In this document: positions 44,046 to 54,587 of the stretch, one piece after another
Position numbering within the stretch: position 1 is the stretch's first letter
Layout: the number at the start of each line of letters is the position of its first letter
Origin: AP-15 sp963845735
GTDB lineage: Bacteria > Pseudomonadota > Alphaproteobacteria > ATCC43930 > CGMCC-115725
NCBI GenBank assembly: GCA_963845735.1
Contig: CAWJTR010000011.1
Location: 186,001 to 250,000 of the forward strand
DNA: 64,000 nucleotides
Direction: 5' to 3'
Notes under the pieces: generated by a model
Seen by the model: the letters and a program-made list of their open reading frames with translations, nothing else
The model's database searches: none
Told to the model about the DNA's origin: nothing
Made by a program: the position numbers and the translations under genes

Positions 44046-46451
44046 ATGGCGAACGTCCTGACTGACAAAGAGCGGACATTGATGGATGCGTATTGGCGGG
44101 CAGCCAACTACCTGTCGGTCGGTCAGATTTATCTCTACGACAACCCGCTGCTCAAGCAAACCCTGACAAAGGAACACATTAAGCCGCGGCTGCTCGGCCA
44201 CTGGGGAACAACGCCGGGTTTGAACTTCATCTATGTCCACCTCAACCGGATGATCAAGAAACACGACCTCAACATGATCTACATCACCGGTCCGGGGCAT
44301 GGCGGGCCTGGCCTGGTCGCAAACGCCTATCTCGAGGGAACCTACAGCGAGGTCTATCCGAACATCTCGCCCGATGAGGAGGGCATGAAGCGCCTCTTCA
44401 CCCAGTTCTCGTTCCCCGGCGGCATCCCGAGCCATGTGGCCCCGGAGACGCCCGGTTCGATCCATGAGGGCGGCGAACTCGGATACGCCGTCTCGCACGC
44501 ATACGGCGCGGCCTTCGACAACCCCGATCTGATCGTTGCCTGCGTCGTCGGCGATGGGGAAGCCGAGACCGGACCGCTGGCGACGAGCTGGCACTCGAAT
44601 AAGTTCCTGAACCCGGCGACCGATGGGGCGGTTTTGCCGATCCTTCACCTCAACGGCTACAAGATCGCCAACCCCACCGTCCTCGCCCGGATCAGCCACG
44701 AGGAATTGGACCATCTGTTCCGCGGCTATGGCTATACGCCGTATTTTGTCGAGGGGCGCGAGCCGGCGGAGATGCACGAGCTGATGGCTGCCACTCTCGA
44801 CACTGTGATCGGCGACATCCAGCGCATCCAGTCCGACGCGCGTCGCAATGGGTTCAGCGAACGCCCGCGCTGGCCGATGATCGTCATGCGCACACCCAAG
44901 GGCTGGACCTGCCCGAAAGAGATCGACGGCAGGCGCACCGAGGATTACTGGCGCGCGCATCAGGTGCCGATGGGGGAAATGCACGAGAACCCGGCCCACG
45001 TGCGCATCCTCGAAGAGTGGATGAAGAGCTACCGGCCGGACGAGCTCTTCGACGACCGCGGCCGGCTGCGGCCGGAGCTCGCCGATCTTCCGCCGCAGGG
45101 TATGCGCCGCATGAGCGCCAACCCGCATACCAATGGCGGCTTGCTGTTGCGCGATTTGCGGCTCCCGGACTTCCGCGACTACGCAGTCGACGTCACCGCG
45201 CCCGGTGCGGCAACGGCGGAATCGACGCGGGTCATGGGCGGGTTTCTGCGGGATGTGATGAAGCTGAACATGGAGGCAAAAAACTTTCGGCTGTTCAGCC
45301 CGGATGAAAGCAACTCGAACCGCTGGCAGGACGCGCTCGAGGTCACCAATCGCGCCTGGGTCGCCGAAACGTTACCCTGGGACGACCATCTCGCCCCCGA
45401 CGGGCGGGTCATGGAGATGCTCAGCGAGCACCAGTGCCAGGGCTGGCTCGAAGGCTACCTCTTGACCGGCCGGCACGGCTTCTTCTCATGCTATGAGGCG
45501 TTCATCCACATCATCGACGCGATGTTCAACCAGCACGCCAAATGGCTGAAGGTGTGCAATCACATTCCTTGGCGGCGGCCGATCGGATCGTTGAATTACC
45601 TGCTGTCTAGCCACGTGTGGCGACAGGATCACAACGGCTTCAGCCATCAGGACCCGGGGTTCATCGATCATGTCGTAAACAAGAAAGCCGAGGTCGTCCG
45701 CGTCTACCTGCCGCCCGACGCCAACTGCTTGTTGTCGGTCACCGACCACTGTCTGCGTAGCCGGAATTACGTCAACCTCGTCGTCGCCGGCAAGCAGCCG
45801 GCCCCCCAGTGGTTGACGATGGACCAGGCAATCAAGCACTGCACGGGTGGGCTCGGGATCTGGGAGTGGGCAAGCAATGACCACGGCGCCGAGCCCGATG
45901 TCGTAATGGCCTGCTGCGGCGACGTGCCGACCTTGGAGACCTTAGCCGCCGTCGACCTCCTTCGCCATTATGCCCCCGAGCTGAAGGTACGCGTCATCAA
46001 CGTCGTGGACCTGATGAAGCTGCAACCCTCGAGCGAGCATCCGCACGGCCTCTCGGATCACGATTTCGACGCGTTGTTCACCACGGACAAGCCGATCATC
46101 TTCGCCTTTCACGGCTACCCATACCTCATTCACCGACTGACCTATCGGCGAAATGGCCATCACAACATCCATGTGCGCGGCTACAAAGAAGAGGGCACAA
46201 CGACAACACCGTTCGACATGTGCGTGTTGAACGACCTCGATCGGTTCCATCTGGTGAGCGACGTGATCGACCGCGTACCGAAACTCGGGGCGCGGGCGGC
46301 TTACGCCAAGCAGGCGATCCGCGACAAGCTCATAGACCACCAGGAATATATCTGTCGGTATGGCGACGACATGCCCGAGATCACCGGCTGGAGGTGGGGG
46401 CAGGAAGCGGCGTCGGCAGGGGTCCGCTCGACGGAGGCAGACAACGTCTGA
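44046..46451 (+). CDS. xfp: phosphoketolase (xylulose-5-phosphate/fructose-6-phosphate)
   Basis: Thiamine-diphosphate enzyme that splits xylulose-5-P or fructose-6-P with phosphate, giving acetyl-phosphate. The 801-residue frame is intact. Family marks: YWRAANYLSVGQIYLYDNPL, LLGHWGTTPGLNFIYVHLNR, YITGPGHGGPGLVANAYLEG, FPGGIPSHVAPETPGSIHEG, the ThDP motif VVGDGEAETGP, LHLNGYKIANPTVLAR, GRHGFFSCYEAFIHIIDAM, SHQDPGFIDHVVNKK and HGYPYLIHRLTYRRNGHHNI. The second of two adjacent ATG codons is preferred because GAGGAGG is then five bases away. It opens the carbohydrate block and supplies AckA and Pta/Ptb at 24-27 kb. Confidence 0.95.
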   Translation: MANVLTDKERTLMDAYWRAANYLSVGQIYLYDNPLLKQTLTKEHIKPRLLGHWGTTPGLNFIYVHLNRMIKKHDLNMIYITGPGHGGPGLVANAYLEGTYSEVYPNISPDEEGMKRLFTQFSFPGGIPSHVAPETPGSIHEGGELGYAVSHAYGAAFDNPDLIVACVVGDGEAETGPLATSWHSNKFLNPATDGAVLPILHLNGYKIANPTVLARISHEELDHLFRGYGYTPYFVEGREPAEMHELMAATLDTVIGDIQRIQSDARRNGFSERPRWPMIVMRTPKGWTCPKEIDGRRTEDYWRAHQVPMGEMHENPAHVRILEEWMKSYRPDELFDDRGRLRPELADLPPQGMRRMSANPHTNGGLLLRDLRLPDFRDYAVDVTAPGAATAESTRVMGGFLRDVMKLNMEAKNFRLFSPDESNSNRWQDALEVTNRAWVAETLPWDDHLAPDGRVMEMLSEHQCQGWLEGYLLTGRHGFFSCYEAFIHIIDAMFNQHAKWLKVCNHIPWRRPIGSLNYLLSSHVWRQDHNGFSHQDPGFIDHVVNKKAEVVRVYLPPDANCLLSVTDHCLRSRNYVNLVVAGKQPAPQWLTMDQAIKHCTGGLGIWEWASNDHGAEPDVVMACCGDVPTLETLAAVDLLRHYAPELKVRVINVVDLMKLQPSSEHPHGLSDHDFDALFTTDKPIIFAFHGYPYLIHRLTYRRNGHHNIHVRGYKEEGTTTTPFDMCVLNDLDRFHLVSDVIDRVPKLGARAAYAKQAIRDKLIDHQEYICRYGDDMPEITGWRWGQEAASAGVRSTEADNV

Positions 46452-46468
46452 TCGTCGAGGAGACGAAC

Positions 46469-46861
46469 GTGAACGTCTTCGCGATCAGGCACGGCGACAC
46501 GGCAGTGATCGACGCCGATTTAGTCGAGTGGAACTATGGCGCATACGAGGGTCTGACGCCCAGGCAGATCCATCAGACGGCACCGGGCTGGCTGATCTTC
46601 CGGGACGGATGCCCGGGCGGCGAGGCCCCGGAAAAGTGGGTGCGCGGGCCGATCGGGTGATCGCCCGAGCGCGGATGGCCGCGGGCGACGTCGCACTGTT
46701 CTGCCCACGGCCACATGCTGCGCGTGCTCGGAGCGCGGTGGATCGGCCTGCCCGCAGGCGCCGGGCAGCATTTCCTGCTCGATACCGGCACCCTGTGCGT
46801 CCTCGGCTATTATCGCGACATACCGGCTGTGAGAGTCTGGAATGGGCCTCTCATCAGCTAG
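46469..46861 (+). pseudogene. histidine phosphatase (phosphoglycerate mutase-like), internally deleted and frameshifted
   Basis: Begins at a GTG with GAGGAG upstream: VNVFAIRHG, the RHG phosphate-binding motif. It then jumps directly to DTAVIDADLVEWNYGAYEGL and TPRQIHQTAPGWLIFRDGCP. In intact relatives about 55 residues lie between RHGET and that segment, including the second catalytic arginine, so an internal deletion is inferred, possibly by pairing of two G-(D/E)-T-A coding stretches. Two further single-base shifts (near 46640 and 46700) hide the rest, VIARARMAAGDVALF, the HGHxLR motif and RWIGLPAGAGQHFLLDTGTL, before the stop at 46859-46861. Almost certainly non-functional. Confidence 0.75.
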
Positions 46862-46867
46862 CGCGCG

Positions 46868-48967
46868 ATGCAGGCGGGGGAGGTAATCGGCTTGAATCGC
46901 GTCGAAACTACGACTTCTCAGAAAGGTAAGAGCTTCCCGCTGGGGGCGACGCTCGCCCCCGGAGGCACAAATTTCAGCGTGTTCGCCAAGCACAATACAG
47001 CGGCGCAGTTGCTGCTGTTCGATGACGCGGACGCGCCACAGCCGTCTCGCGTCATCGATCTCGATCCGAGGGTTAACAGGACCTACCATTACTGGCATGT
47101 CTTTGTGCCCGAGGTCACCGCGGGCCAGATCTATGCCTACCGCGTCGCCGGGCCTTTCAACCCTCAGCGGAGGGCTTCGTTTCGACGCCGACAAGGTGTT
47201 GCTCGACCCTTACGGCAAGTGCATTGCCCGGCCAGCGGGGCGCAGCCGGGAGGCCGCACGGCGTCCGGAGGACAACGCCGCTACGGCGTTGAAGAGCGTG
47301 GTCGTCGACACGAGCGCATATGACTGGGACGGCGATGCGCCGCTCGGCCGGCCCTTTGCGAAGACGATCATTTACGAGATGCATGTCGGCGGGTTCACCC
47401 GGCACCCAAACTCGGGCGTTGCCCCAGCGAAGCGCGGCACCTACGCCGGGCTGATTGAGAAGATTCCATATCTGCAAGACCTTGGCATCAGTGCGGTCGA
47501 GCCTCTGCCGGTTTTTGCTTTTGACAAAGAGGATGGTCCGCCGGGCCTCGGCAACTATTGGGGATATCAACCCTTGTCGTTTTTTGCGCCGCATGACGGA
47601 TACAGCTCCCGAAGTGGCCCGCTCGGTGCGCTCGACGAGTTTCGTGACATGGTCAAGGCGCTGCACCGCGCCGGAATCGAGGTCATCCTCGATGTCGTCT
47701 ACAACCACACCACCGAAGGTAAAGAAGACGGCCCCACCATTTGCTTTCGAGGATTGGCAAACGAAGACTATTACATCCTGGCAGAGGACAAATCCCGTTA
47801 CGCCGACTATACCGGCTGCGGCAACACACTGAACGCCAATGAACCAATCGTCCGCCGACTGATCCTCGACAGCCTCCGCTACTGGGTGAGTGAGATGCAT
47901 GTCGACGGCTTTCGCTTTGATCTCGCATCGATCCTGTCGCGCGACCAGGACGGCCGCCCGATGGCATCGCCGCCGGTTCTTTGGGACATCGAATCCGACC
48001 CTATACTCGCCAACGTCAAATTGATCGCCGAAGCCTGGGACGCCGCCGGTCTCTATCAGGTCGGCAGCTTTGTCGGCGACAGCTGGAAGGAATGGAATGG
48101 CCGGTTTCGTGACGACATCCGCTCCTTTCTCAAGGGGGACGATGGAACAGTTCGATCGCTTGCGTTTCGACTGACAGGCAGTCCTGACGTCTATCAGCGA
48201 GAAGAGCGCGAAGCCGAGCAAAGCCATCAATTTCGTCACCTGCCATGACGGGTTTACGCTCAACGATCTGGTTTCGTTCAACGTCAAGCACAACGAGGCG
48301 AATGGAGAGGGAAACCGCGACGGGGCGGACCACAACCTCAACTGGAATTACGGGGTCGAAGGGCCAACCGTAAATCCTGATGTCGAGAGGCTGCGCAACC
48401 GTCAGGTCAAGAACTTCCTGACATTGACCTTGCTGGCGATCGGCACGCTGATGCTGCTGATGGGCGACGAAGTGCGGCGCACCCAGCGCGGCAACAGCAA
48501 CGCCTTTTGCCAGGACAACGAGGTCTCGTGGTTCGACTGGAACCTGGTCGAACAGCACGGCGATATCCATGGTTTCGTCAAGGAACTCATCGCGCTGCGT
48601 ATGAACCGGAATCTGCCGGTCGAGCTGCACGATATGACCCTGCGCGAGCTTCTTAACCATCAGCCGATCCAATGGCGCGGCGTGAAATTGAACGCTCCCG
48701 ACTGGAGTCACGAATCACATACTCTGGCGCGACCGTGCCCCTGCTCGGGTACCGGCTGCTGTTGCATGTGATCATCAATGCGCATTGGGAGCCGCTGCAG
48801 TTCGAAATCCCGGCCTCGAAGCGGGGAGTGCGTGGCGCCGATGTGTCGATACCTGGCTTGATACGCCGAACGACATTCGCAGCTGGGAGGATGCGCAGAT
48901 TTTGCAAGGCTCATGTTACCGGGTTCAGCCGCGCTCCGTGGTCATTCTCCTTGCCAGGGCCGGGTAG
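46868..48967 (+). pseudogene. glgX: glycogen debranching enzyme GlgX (isoamylase-type), frameshifted
   Basis: GH13 debranching enzyme acting on alpha-1,6 branches. In order and across several frames: CBM48-like N-terminus (KGKSFPLGATLAPGGTNFSV, YRVAGPFNPQ), after an extra base near 47170 GGLRFDADKVLLDPYGKCIA, IYEMHVGGFTRHPNSGV, GNYWGYQPLSFFAPHDGYSS, the GH13 regions VILDVVYNHTTEG, DGFRFDLASIL (nucleophile Asp) and LIAEAWDAAGLYQVG (acid Glu), then after another near 48200 INFVTCHDGFTLNDLVSFN and MGDEVRRTQRGN. The last 80 residues (NAHWEPLQFEIPAS; WRRCVDTWLDTP) need two more shifts. The longest unbroken part is 47022-48248. Confidence 0.85.
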
Positions 48968-49058
48968 TAGGACGCTAATATAACGGAACCCCCAGGGCTC
49001 ACTCAAGGCTTAAGTAATTCACGCTTCGTTTAGTTGAACTTTTAAGTGGGAGAAGACG

Positions 49059-51788
49059 ATGCCTAAGGGATCCAGCCGCGCACCAGCCAAGACCGCGGAA
49101 GAAATGCGTCTGGACGAGACGGGTGAGAAGGGGGTGCCATGGAGACAATGGGGCCCGTATCTCAGCGAGCGGCAATGGGGAACGGTCCGCGAGGACTACA
49201 GCGAAAACGGCGATGCGTGGAATTATTTCACCCACGACCAGGCCCGCTCGCGCGCCTATCACTGGGGCGAGGACGGCCTCGCCGGTTTCAGCGACGACCA
49301 CCAGCGGCTGTGCTTTGCTCTTGCCCTGTGGAACGGCAAGGACCCGATCCTCAAAGAGCGGCTGTTCGGCCTGACCAACAGCGAGGGCAATCACGGTGAA
49401 GACGTCAAGGAATATTATTTCTACCTCGACAGTACGCCGACCCACTCATACATGAAGTATCTCTATAAATATCCACAGAACGCATATCCCTACGGAGATC
49501 TCATCGAGACAAGCCGGCGCCGCGGCCGCAACGATTGGGAATACGAGTTACTGGATACCGGTATTTTCAATGAGGACCGATATTTCGATGTGTTTGTCGA
49601 ATACGCGAAGGGAGCACCGACCGACATTCTGATCCAGATCAGCGTGGCGAACCGGGGGGCCGAGCCAGCTCAGCTGCACGTGTTGCCGACCTTGTGGTTT
49701 CGTAACACTTGGGCCTGGTGGCCGGACCAGCCAAAACCCTCCTTGCGGCAGATGCCGGGGCAAAACACAGTCACGATCGAAACATCGCATGCCGAGCTCG
49801 GTAGCTTCCTGCTGCATTGCGACGGAAATCCGCAGCTGTTGTTCACCGAAAACGACACCAACAACGAGCGGATTTTCGGCACGCCGAACCCGACGCCCTA
49901 TGTCAAGGACGGGATCAACAACTACGTCGTTTCGGGCAAGCAGGAGGCCGTCAACCCGAACCAGACCGGGACCAAGGCCGCCGCGCATTATCAGCTCAAC
50001 GTCGGCGCCGGCGAGACCGCCGTCATCCGGCTTCGGCTCAGCGACGCTGCCTTGCGGGACCCTTTCGGCAGTCAATTCGATCAGATTATCGAAGCCCGCC
50101 GCGCCGAGGCCGACGCATTCTATCAAGCGATTACCCCTGCCCGCATCGGCGAAGATGAGGCGCGTGTGATGCGGCAGGCATTGGCCGGGATGCTGTGGAG
50201 CAAGCAGTACTTCTTTTACGATACCGACAGGTGGCTCGAGGAACACGGCTACGATCCGATGAATCCGACGCCGCTTCAGGTGCGCAACCGCGAGTGGTTC
50301 CACATGATCGGCGACAATATCATCTCGATGCCGGACAAGTGGGAATATCCATGGTTTGCTGCTTGGGATCTGGCCTTCCACACACTCGCGCTCGCAACTG
50401 TCGATATCGACTTCGCCAAGCAGCAGCTCGACCTGCTGCTTCGCCAAGCTTACCTGCATCCGACTGGGCAGATCCCGGCCTACGAGTGGAACTTCAGCGA
50501 TGTCAATCCGCCGGTCCAGGCCTGGGCAACAATCTTTCTCTACCGCATGGAACAGGCGGTGCGCGGCCAAACCGATCTCGATTTTCTGAAGCGGATGTTT
50601 GGTAGGCTCAGCGCGAATTTCGGCTGGTGGGTGAACCGCAAGGACCGCTTTGGCAGGAGCCTATTCGAGGGCGGGTTTCTGGGTCTTGACAATATCGGCG
50701 TGTTCGATCGCAGCGCGCCATTGCCCACCGGAGGCCATCTAGAACAGGCGGACGGCACCGCTTGGGTCGCGTTGTTCTGTCAGAACATGCTCGAGATCGC
50801 TTTCGAACTCGCCGCACACGACTCGACCTATGAGGAGTTGGCAGCGAACTACGCAATGGAGTTCGTGCTGATCGCCCGCGCGATGAATGGGATTGGCCCC
50901 GACGGGATGTGGGACGAGGAGGACGGGTTCTACTACGATGTTCTACGTTTGCCCGATGGAAATGCCACTCGGCTAAAAGTCCGCTCGATGGTGGGTCTGT
51001 TACCGCTCTGCGCTACGACGGCGGTCGACAAATGGCAGCGTGAACGGGTCCCCAAACTGACGGCGGGCGTCGCCGACCGTCTGCGACGCATGCCAGAGCT
51101 CCGCGAGTCGATCCATGAAACCGGGATTGGTCATTTTGGCGTCGCCGAGCGAGGCATCATGGGACTGGTAAATCAGACCAGGCTGCGCCGGATTCTGACC
51201 CGCATGCTCGACGAGAATGAGTTTCTAAGCCCCTACGGTATCCGCTCGTTGTCCCGCTATCATGCCGAACATCCCTATGTCTTTTCCGCGGGTGGGCAGG
51301 AGTATCGGGTGAGTTATCTGCCGGCGGAGTCGGACAGCGGCATGTTTGGCGGCAACTCCAATTGGCGGGGACCGATCTGGATGCCGGTCAATGCGCTGAT
51401 CATCCGCGCCCTGATGCACTATTTCGCCTATTACGGCGACAACTTCAAGATAGAGTGCCCGACCGGCTCCGGCAAATTGATGAACCTGTTCGAGGTCGCG
51501 CACGAAATCACCAATCGGTTGACCCGGATCTTTCTGCGCGACGAGAGCGGACGGCGGCCGGTCTTTGGCGGCTCCGAGAAATTTCAGCGCGATCCCTACT
51601 GGCGGGACAATTTGCTGTTCTACGAATACTTCCACGGCGACAACGGCGCCGGGATCGGCGCCAGCCATCAGACGGGTTGGACCGGGGTCATCGCCGGCCT
51701 GATCGACATTTTTGGCAAGCTCGATGCCGAGACCTTTCTGCAGGGCGGCCGCGAGGCGGCGTTCGGCCGAGAGAAAGAGACGGCATAG
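49059..51788 (+). CDS. glucosidase, GH63/MGH1-like family
   Basis: 909-residue intact protein of the family usually annotated 'glucosidase' (MGH1-like (alpha/alpha)6 domain, related to GH63). Seen: RQWGPYLSERQWGTVREDYS, AWNYFTHDQARSRAYHWGED, ALALWNGKDPILKERLFGLT, NSEGNHGEDVKEYYFYLDST, GMLWSKQYFFYDTDRWLE, KWEYPWFAAWDLAFHTLALA (likely catalytic region), IPAYEWNFSDVNPPVQAWAT, FEGGFLGLDNIGVFDRSAPL and NSNWRGPIWMPVNALIIRAL. No signal peptide, so cytoplasmic. It lies between glgX and a GH13 gene. The exact glycosidic substrate is not known. Confidence 0.88.
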   Translation: MPKGSSRAPAKTAEEMRLDETGEKGVPWRQWGPYLSERQWGTVREDYSENGDAWNYFTHDQARSRAYHWGEDGLAGFSDDHQRLCFALALWNGKDPILKERLFGLTNSEGNHGEDVKEYYFYLDSTPTHSYMKYLYKYPQNAYPYGDLIETSRRRGRNDWEYELLDTGIFNEDRYFDVFVEYAKGAPTDILIQISVANRGAEPAQLHVLPTLWFRNTWAWWPDQPKPSLRQMPGQNTVTIETSHAELGSFLLHCDGNPQLLFTENDTNNERIFGTPNPTPYVKDGINNYVVSGKQEAVNPNQTGTKAAAHYQLNVGAGETAVIRLRLSDAALRDPFGSQFDQIIEARRAEADAFYQAITPARIGEDEARVMRQALAGMLWSKQYFFYDTDRWLEEHGYDPMNPTPLQVRNREWFHMIGDNIISMPDKWEYPWFAAWDLAFHTLALATVDIDFAKQQLDLLLRQAYLHPTGQIPAYEWNFSDVNPPVQAWATIFLYRMEQAVRGQTDLDFLKRMFGRLSANFGWWVNRKDRFGRSLFEGGFLGLDNIGVFDRSAPLPTGGHLEQADGTAWVALFCQNMLEIAFELAAHDSTYEELAANYAMEFVLIARAMNGIGPDGMWDEEDGFYYDVLRLPDGNATRLKVRSMVGLLPLCATTAVDKWQRERVPKLTAGVADRLRRMPELRESIHETGIGHFGVAERGIMGLVNQTRLRRILTRMLDENEFLSPYGIRSLSRYHAEHPYVFSAGGQEYRVSYLPAESDSGMFGGNSNWRGPIWMPVNALIIRALMHYFAYYGDNFKIECPTGSGKLMNLFEVAHEITNRLTRIFLRDESGRRPVFGGSEKFQRDPYWRDNLLFYEYFHGDNGAGIGASHQTGWTGVIAGLIDIFGKLDAETFLQGGREAAFGREKETA

Positions 51789-51797
51789 GGGACGATC

Positions 51798-53288
51798 ATG
51801 GCGACCGCCCCACGCTATCCAGCCCTTTATCAGATCAACACCCGCGTTTGGCTCAATCGCCTGTCGCGCGAATCCGGCAAGCGAATAACTCTGGCCGACA
51901 TCGACGACGCGACGATCGACGGCTTCGCGGAACAGGGCTTCGACTGGATATGGCTGTTGAGTGTTTGGCAGACCGGTGCTGCTGGCCGGGCCGTATCGCG
52001 CGGCAACCCGCAATGGCGCGCCGAATTTGAGACGATTCTGCCGGACCTGACCGAGGACGACATCTGCGGCTCCGGCTTTGCGATCACCGCCTATACCGTC
52101 AGTGACGCACTCGGCGGAGAGCGGGCGTTGGCGCAATTCCGCGAAAAGCTGGCAAGGCGCGGCATCAAGCTGCTGCTCGATTTCGTGCCGAACCATTCCG
52201 CTCCCGACCACGCCTGGGTGAAGAGCCAATCCCAGACTATTATATCGAGGGCAGCCGAAGAGGCGCTGGCGAACGCGCCGCAGAATTACCTGCGGGTCCA
52301 GACCGACCGCGGACCCAAGATCCTGGCCTATGGCCGCGATCCGAATTTTCCTGGTTGGCCCGACACCTTGCAGCTCAACTACGCCAATCCCGACCTGCAG
52401 GCAGCGCGGATCGAGGAGTTGATCGATATTGCCGGCAAGTGCGACGGCATACGCTGCGACATGGCAATGCTATTGTTGCCCGAGATTTTTCAGCGGACCT
52501 GGGGAATCACGCCCGAGCCGTTCTGGCCGAAGGCAACGGCAGCGGTCCACGCGAAATACCCTGCTTTCACCTTTATGGCCGAAGTCTATTGGGACCTCGA
52601 ATGGACCTTGCAGCAACAGGGCTTCGCCTATTGCTACGACAAGCGGCTCTACGACCGCTTGCGGGAAGGGCATGCAGCGCCAATCCGCGGCCACCTGCTC
52701 GCCGGTCTTGATTATCAGGACAAGCTCGTGCGCTTTCTCGAAAATCACGACGAGCCGCGCGCCGCGTCCGAATTTTCCTGGCCGCAGCACCGGGCGGCCG
52801 CGATCATCACCTACTTTTCCCCCGGGATGCGCTTCTTCCACCAGGGGCAGTTCGACGGCGCACGATTGCGAGTGCCGACCCATCTCTGCCGTGGCCCCAT
52901 TGAGCCGACAAACCCCGAAATCGCCGCGTTCTACACCAGGTTATTGCGGGTTCTGAAGACGAGTGCGTATCGCGACGGCGCCTGGTCGCAGATCCATCCG
53001 CAGCCGGCCTGGGCCGGCAATTGGACCTCGGAGGACTTCATTGCCTTTGCCTGGGCGGGCGACAACGGCGCCCGACATCTCGTCGTCGTCAATTATGCCG
53101 ATAACCAGGGACAATGCCGGCTGCCGCTGTCCTTCCCGGAATTTCGGGGCAGGCCGGTGCGTCTGACTGATTTGATGGGGACCGAGGTTTACGATCGCGA
53201 CGGCAGCGATATCGTTGATCGCGGTCTCTACATCGATCAGGCTCCTTGGCATTACAACCTGTTCGAGTTGCGGGTGATCGAAGAATAA
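51798..53288 (+). CDS. alpha-amylase-family (GH13) glycoside hydrolase
   Basis: 496-residue GH13 protein, cytoplasmic. Starts YPALYQINTRVWLNRL, then DIDDATIDGFAEQGFDWIWL, region I IKLLLDFVPNHSAPDHAW, region II KCDGIRCDMAMLLLP (nucleophile Asp), region III FTFMAEVYWDLEWTL (acid Glu) and region IV VRFLENHDEPRAAS. Between regions I and II the read sequence KSQSQTIISRAAEEALAN departs from the family; in the shifted frame the DNA reads PDYYIEGS, so two opposite single-base changes near 52225 and 52255 have replaced about ten residues. Catalytic residues remain. It follows the glucosidase gene by 9 bases. Confidence 0.9.
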   Translation: MATAPRYPALYQINTRVWLNRLSRESGKRITLADIDDATIDGFAEQGFDWIWLLSVWQTGAAGRAVSRGNPQWRAEFETILPDLTEDDICGSGFAITAYTVSDALGGERALAQFREKLARRGIKLLLDFVPNHSAPDHAWVKSQSQTIISRAAEEALANAPQNYLRVQTDRGPKILAYGRDPNFPGWPDTLQLNYANPDLQAARIEELIDIAGKCDGIRCDMAMLLLPEIFQRTWGITPEPFWPKATAAVHAKYPAFTFMAEVYWDLEWTLQQQGFAYCYDKRLYDRLREGHAAPIRGHLLAGLDYQDKLVRFLENHDEPRAASEFSWPQHRAAAIITYFSPGMRFFHQGQFDGARLRVPTHLCRGPIEPTNPEIAAFYTRLLRVLKTSAYRDGAWSQIHPQPAWAGNWTSEDFIAFAWAGDNGARHLVVVNYADNQGQCRLPLSFPEFRGRPVRLTDLMGTEVYDRDGSDIVDRGLYIDQAPWHYNLFELRVIEE

Positions 53289-53291
53289 CTA

Positions 53292-54371
53292 TGCCCCGAA
53301 GACTTGCCGCCGCGGTTTTGACATCCTTGATAGCGGCGTGCACCAGCATTGGGCCGGGAACAGTGCCGCACGACCGGATCGACTACGCGAGCGCCATCGG
53401 CAATTCCTGGAAGGAGCAGACCCTCCTCAACATCGTCAAGCTGCGTTATGCGGATATGCCGATCTTTCTCGAGGTCGCTCAGGTCATTGCCGGCTACCAG
53501 CTCCAGAGCGCAATCAGCGGCAGCTTCTCCGCTGGAAACTTCACCGCGGGCATCGTCGGTCCCTTCACGGCGGTTGGTAGCGCGAATGCCGCGGGCACCT
53601 ACACCGACCGACCTACGGTGATTTATTCCCCACTTACCGGTATCGATTTCCTTAAGAGGCTAATGACGCCGGTTCCGCCGAGTTCCGTTCTGTTCATGCT
53701 GCAGTCGGGCTATTCGGCGGAGCGCATTATGCCGATCATGTTGGACTCGATTAACGGCATCAACAATGAGTTCGAACCGGCTCCGGCGCCCAGCCGACCC
53801 AAAATTTACCCGCCTCGTCGAGCTGATGCGCGAGGGTCAGCTCGCCGGCGCCATCCAAATTCGTATCGAGCGCCCCAAGGACGGCGCCGAGAGCTCCGTG
53901 CTCATCTTCGGACCGAGCAAGGATCCGCAGCTCTCGGCAAGGGGTAGGGAATTAAAGAGTATCCTTGGGATAAGGCCCGACCTACGGGAACTCAAAGTCA
54001 ATTATGGCGGGTATTCGGGAAAAGACGACGAGATCGACATGATGACGCGCTCGATGTTGCAGATCATGCTCGAATTCGCGGCCGTCGTGCAGGTGCCCGA
54101 GGCAGACGTGGCGCAGGGGAAGGCGGCGCCCGGGCTGGTCGATGCTCAGGGAGCAGGAGCGCTGAACGGTCCGCCTTTACGTGTGCTGGTCACAGATACG
54201 CCGCCGGAGGACGCCTATGTTGCCACGCAATACGACAAGAGATGGTTCTGGATCGCGAACACCGATATCCAATCCAAATACACGTTTGGCATCATAATGT
54301 TGCTGTTCTCGATTGCCGATACCGGAGTAAAGGGGGCGGCGCCTGTCGTCACCATACCTGCCAACCAGTGA
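53292..54371 (+). pseudogene. lipoprotein of unknown family, one frameshift
   Basis: Starts MPRRLAAAVLTSLIAACTSI, a lipoprotein signal with the lipobox IAAC. The first 165 residues (DYASAIGNSWKEQTLLNIVK, LRYADMPIFLEVAQVIAGYQ, YTDRPTVIYSPLTGIDFLKR, NGINNEFEP) are in one frame; one extra base near 53785 moves the rest to DPKFTRLVELMREGQLAGAI, NYGGYSGKDDEIDMMTRSML and the ending ATQYDKRWFWIANTDIQSKY, TFGIIMLLFSIADTG, a hydrophobic tail. Joined length about 359 residues. Not recognised; the gene closes the xfp-glgX-glucosidase-GH13 run with 3 bases after the GH13 stop. Confidence 0.7.
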
Positions 54372-54587
54372 GTGGCGTCGTACAGGACCAATCACATGAG
54401 GACAAAAGCCCATCACGTATAATGACAGCCGTCCGGCCAAGCCGATCGGGATTTCTGGCAGGATCGCAGGTCGGATCGGCGCCCGGCTTCTGCACGAGAT
54501 GCGGGAAGTGTTGCCCGGATCGTTGCCCACGCTTACTAATTCTGAATTTTTTCTCGTGAGTGTTTTCAACCAAGTTATTAATTTGAT

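Noticed and set aside
44031..45128. 365-residue minus-strand frame opposite xfp
   Set aside because: Shadow of the phosphoketolase gene.
47157..48341. 394-residue minus-strand frame opposite glgX
   Set aside because: The plus strand carries GH13 catalytic regions; the minus frame has none.
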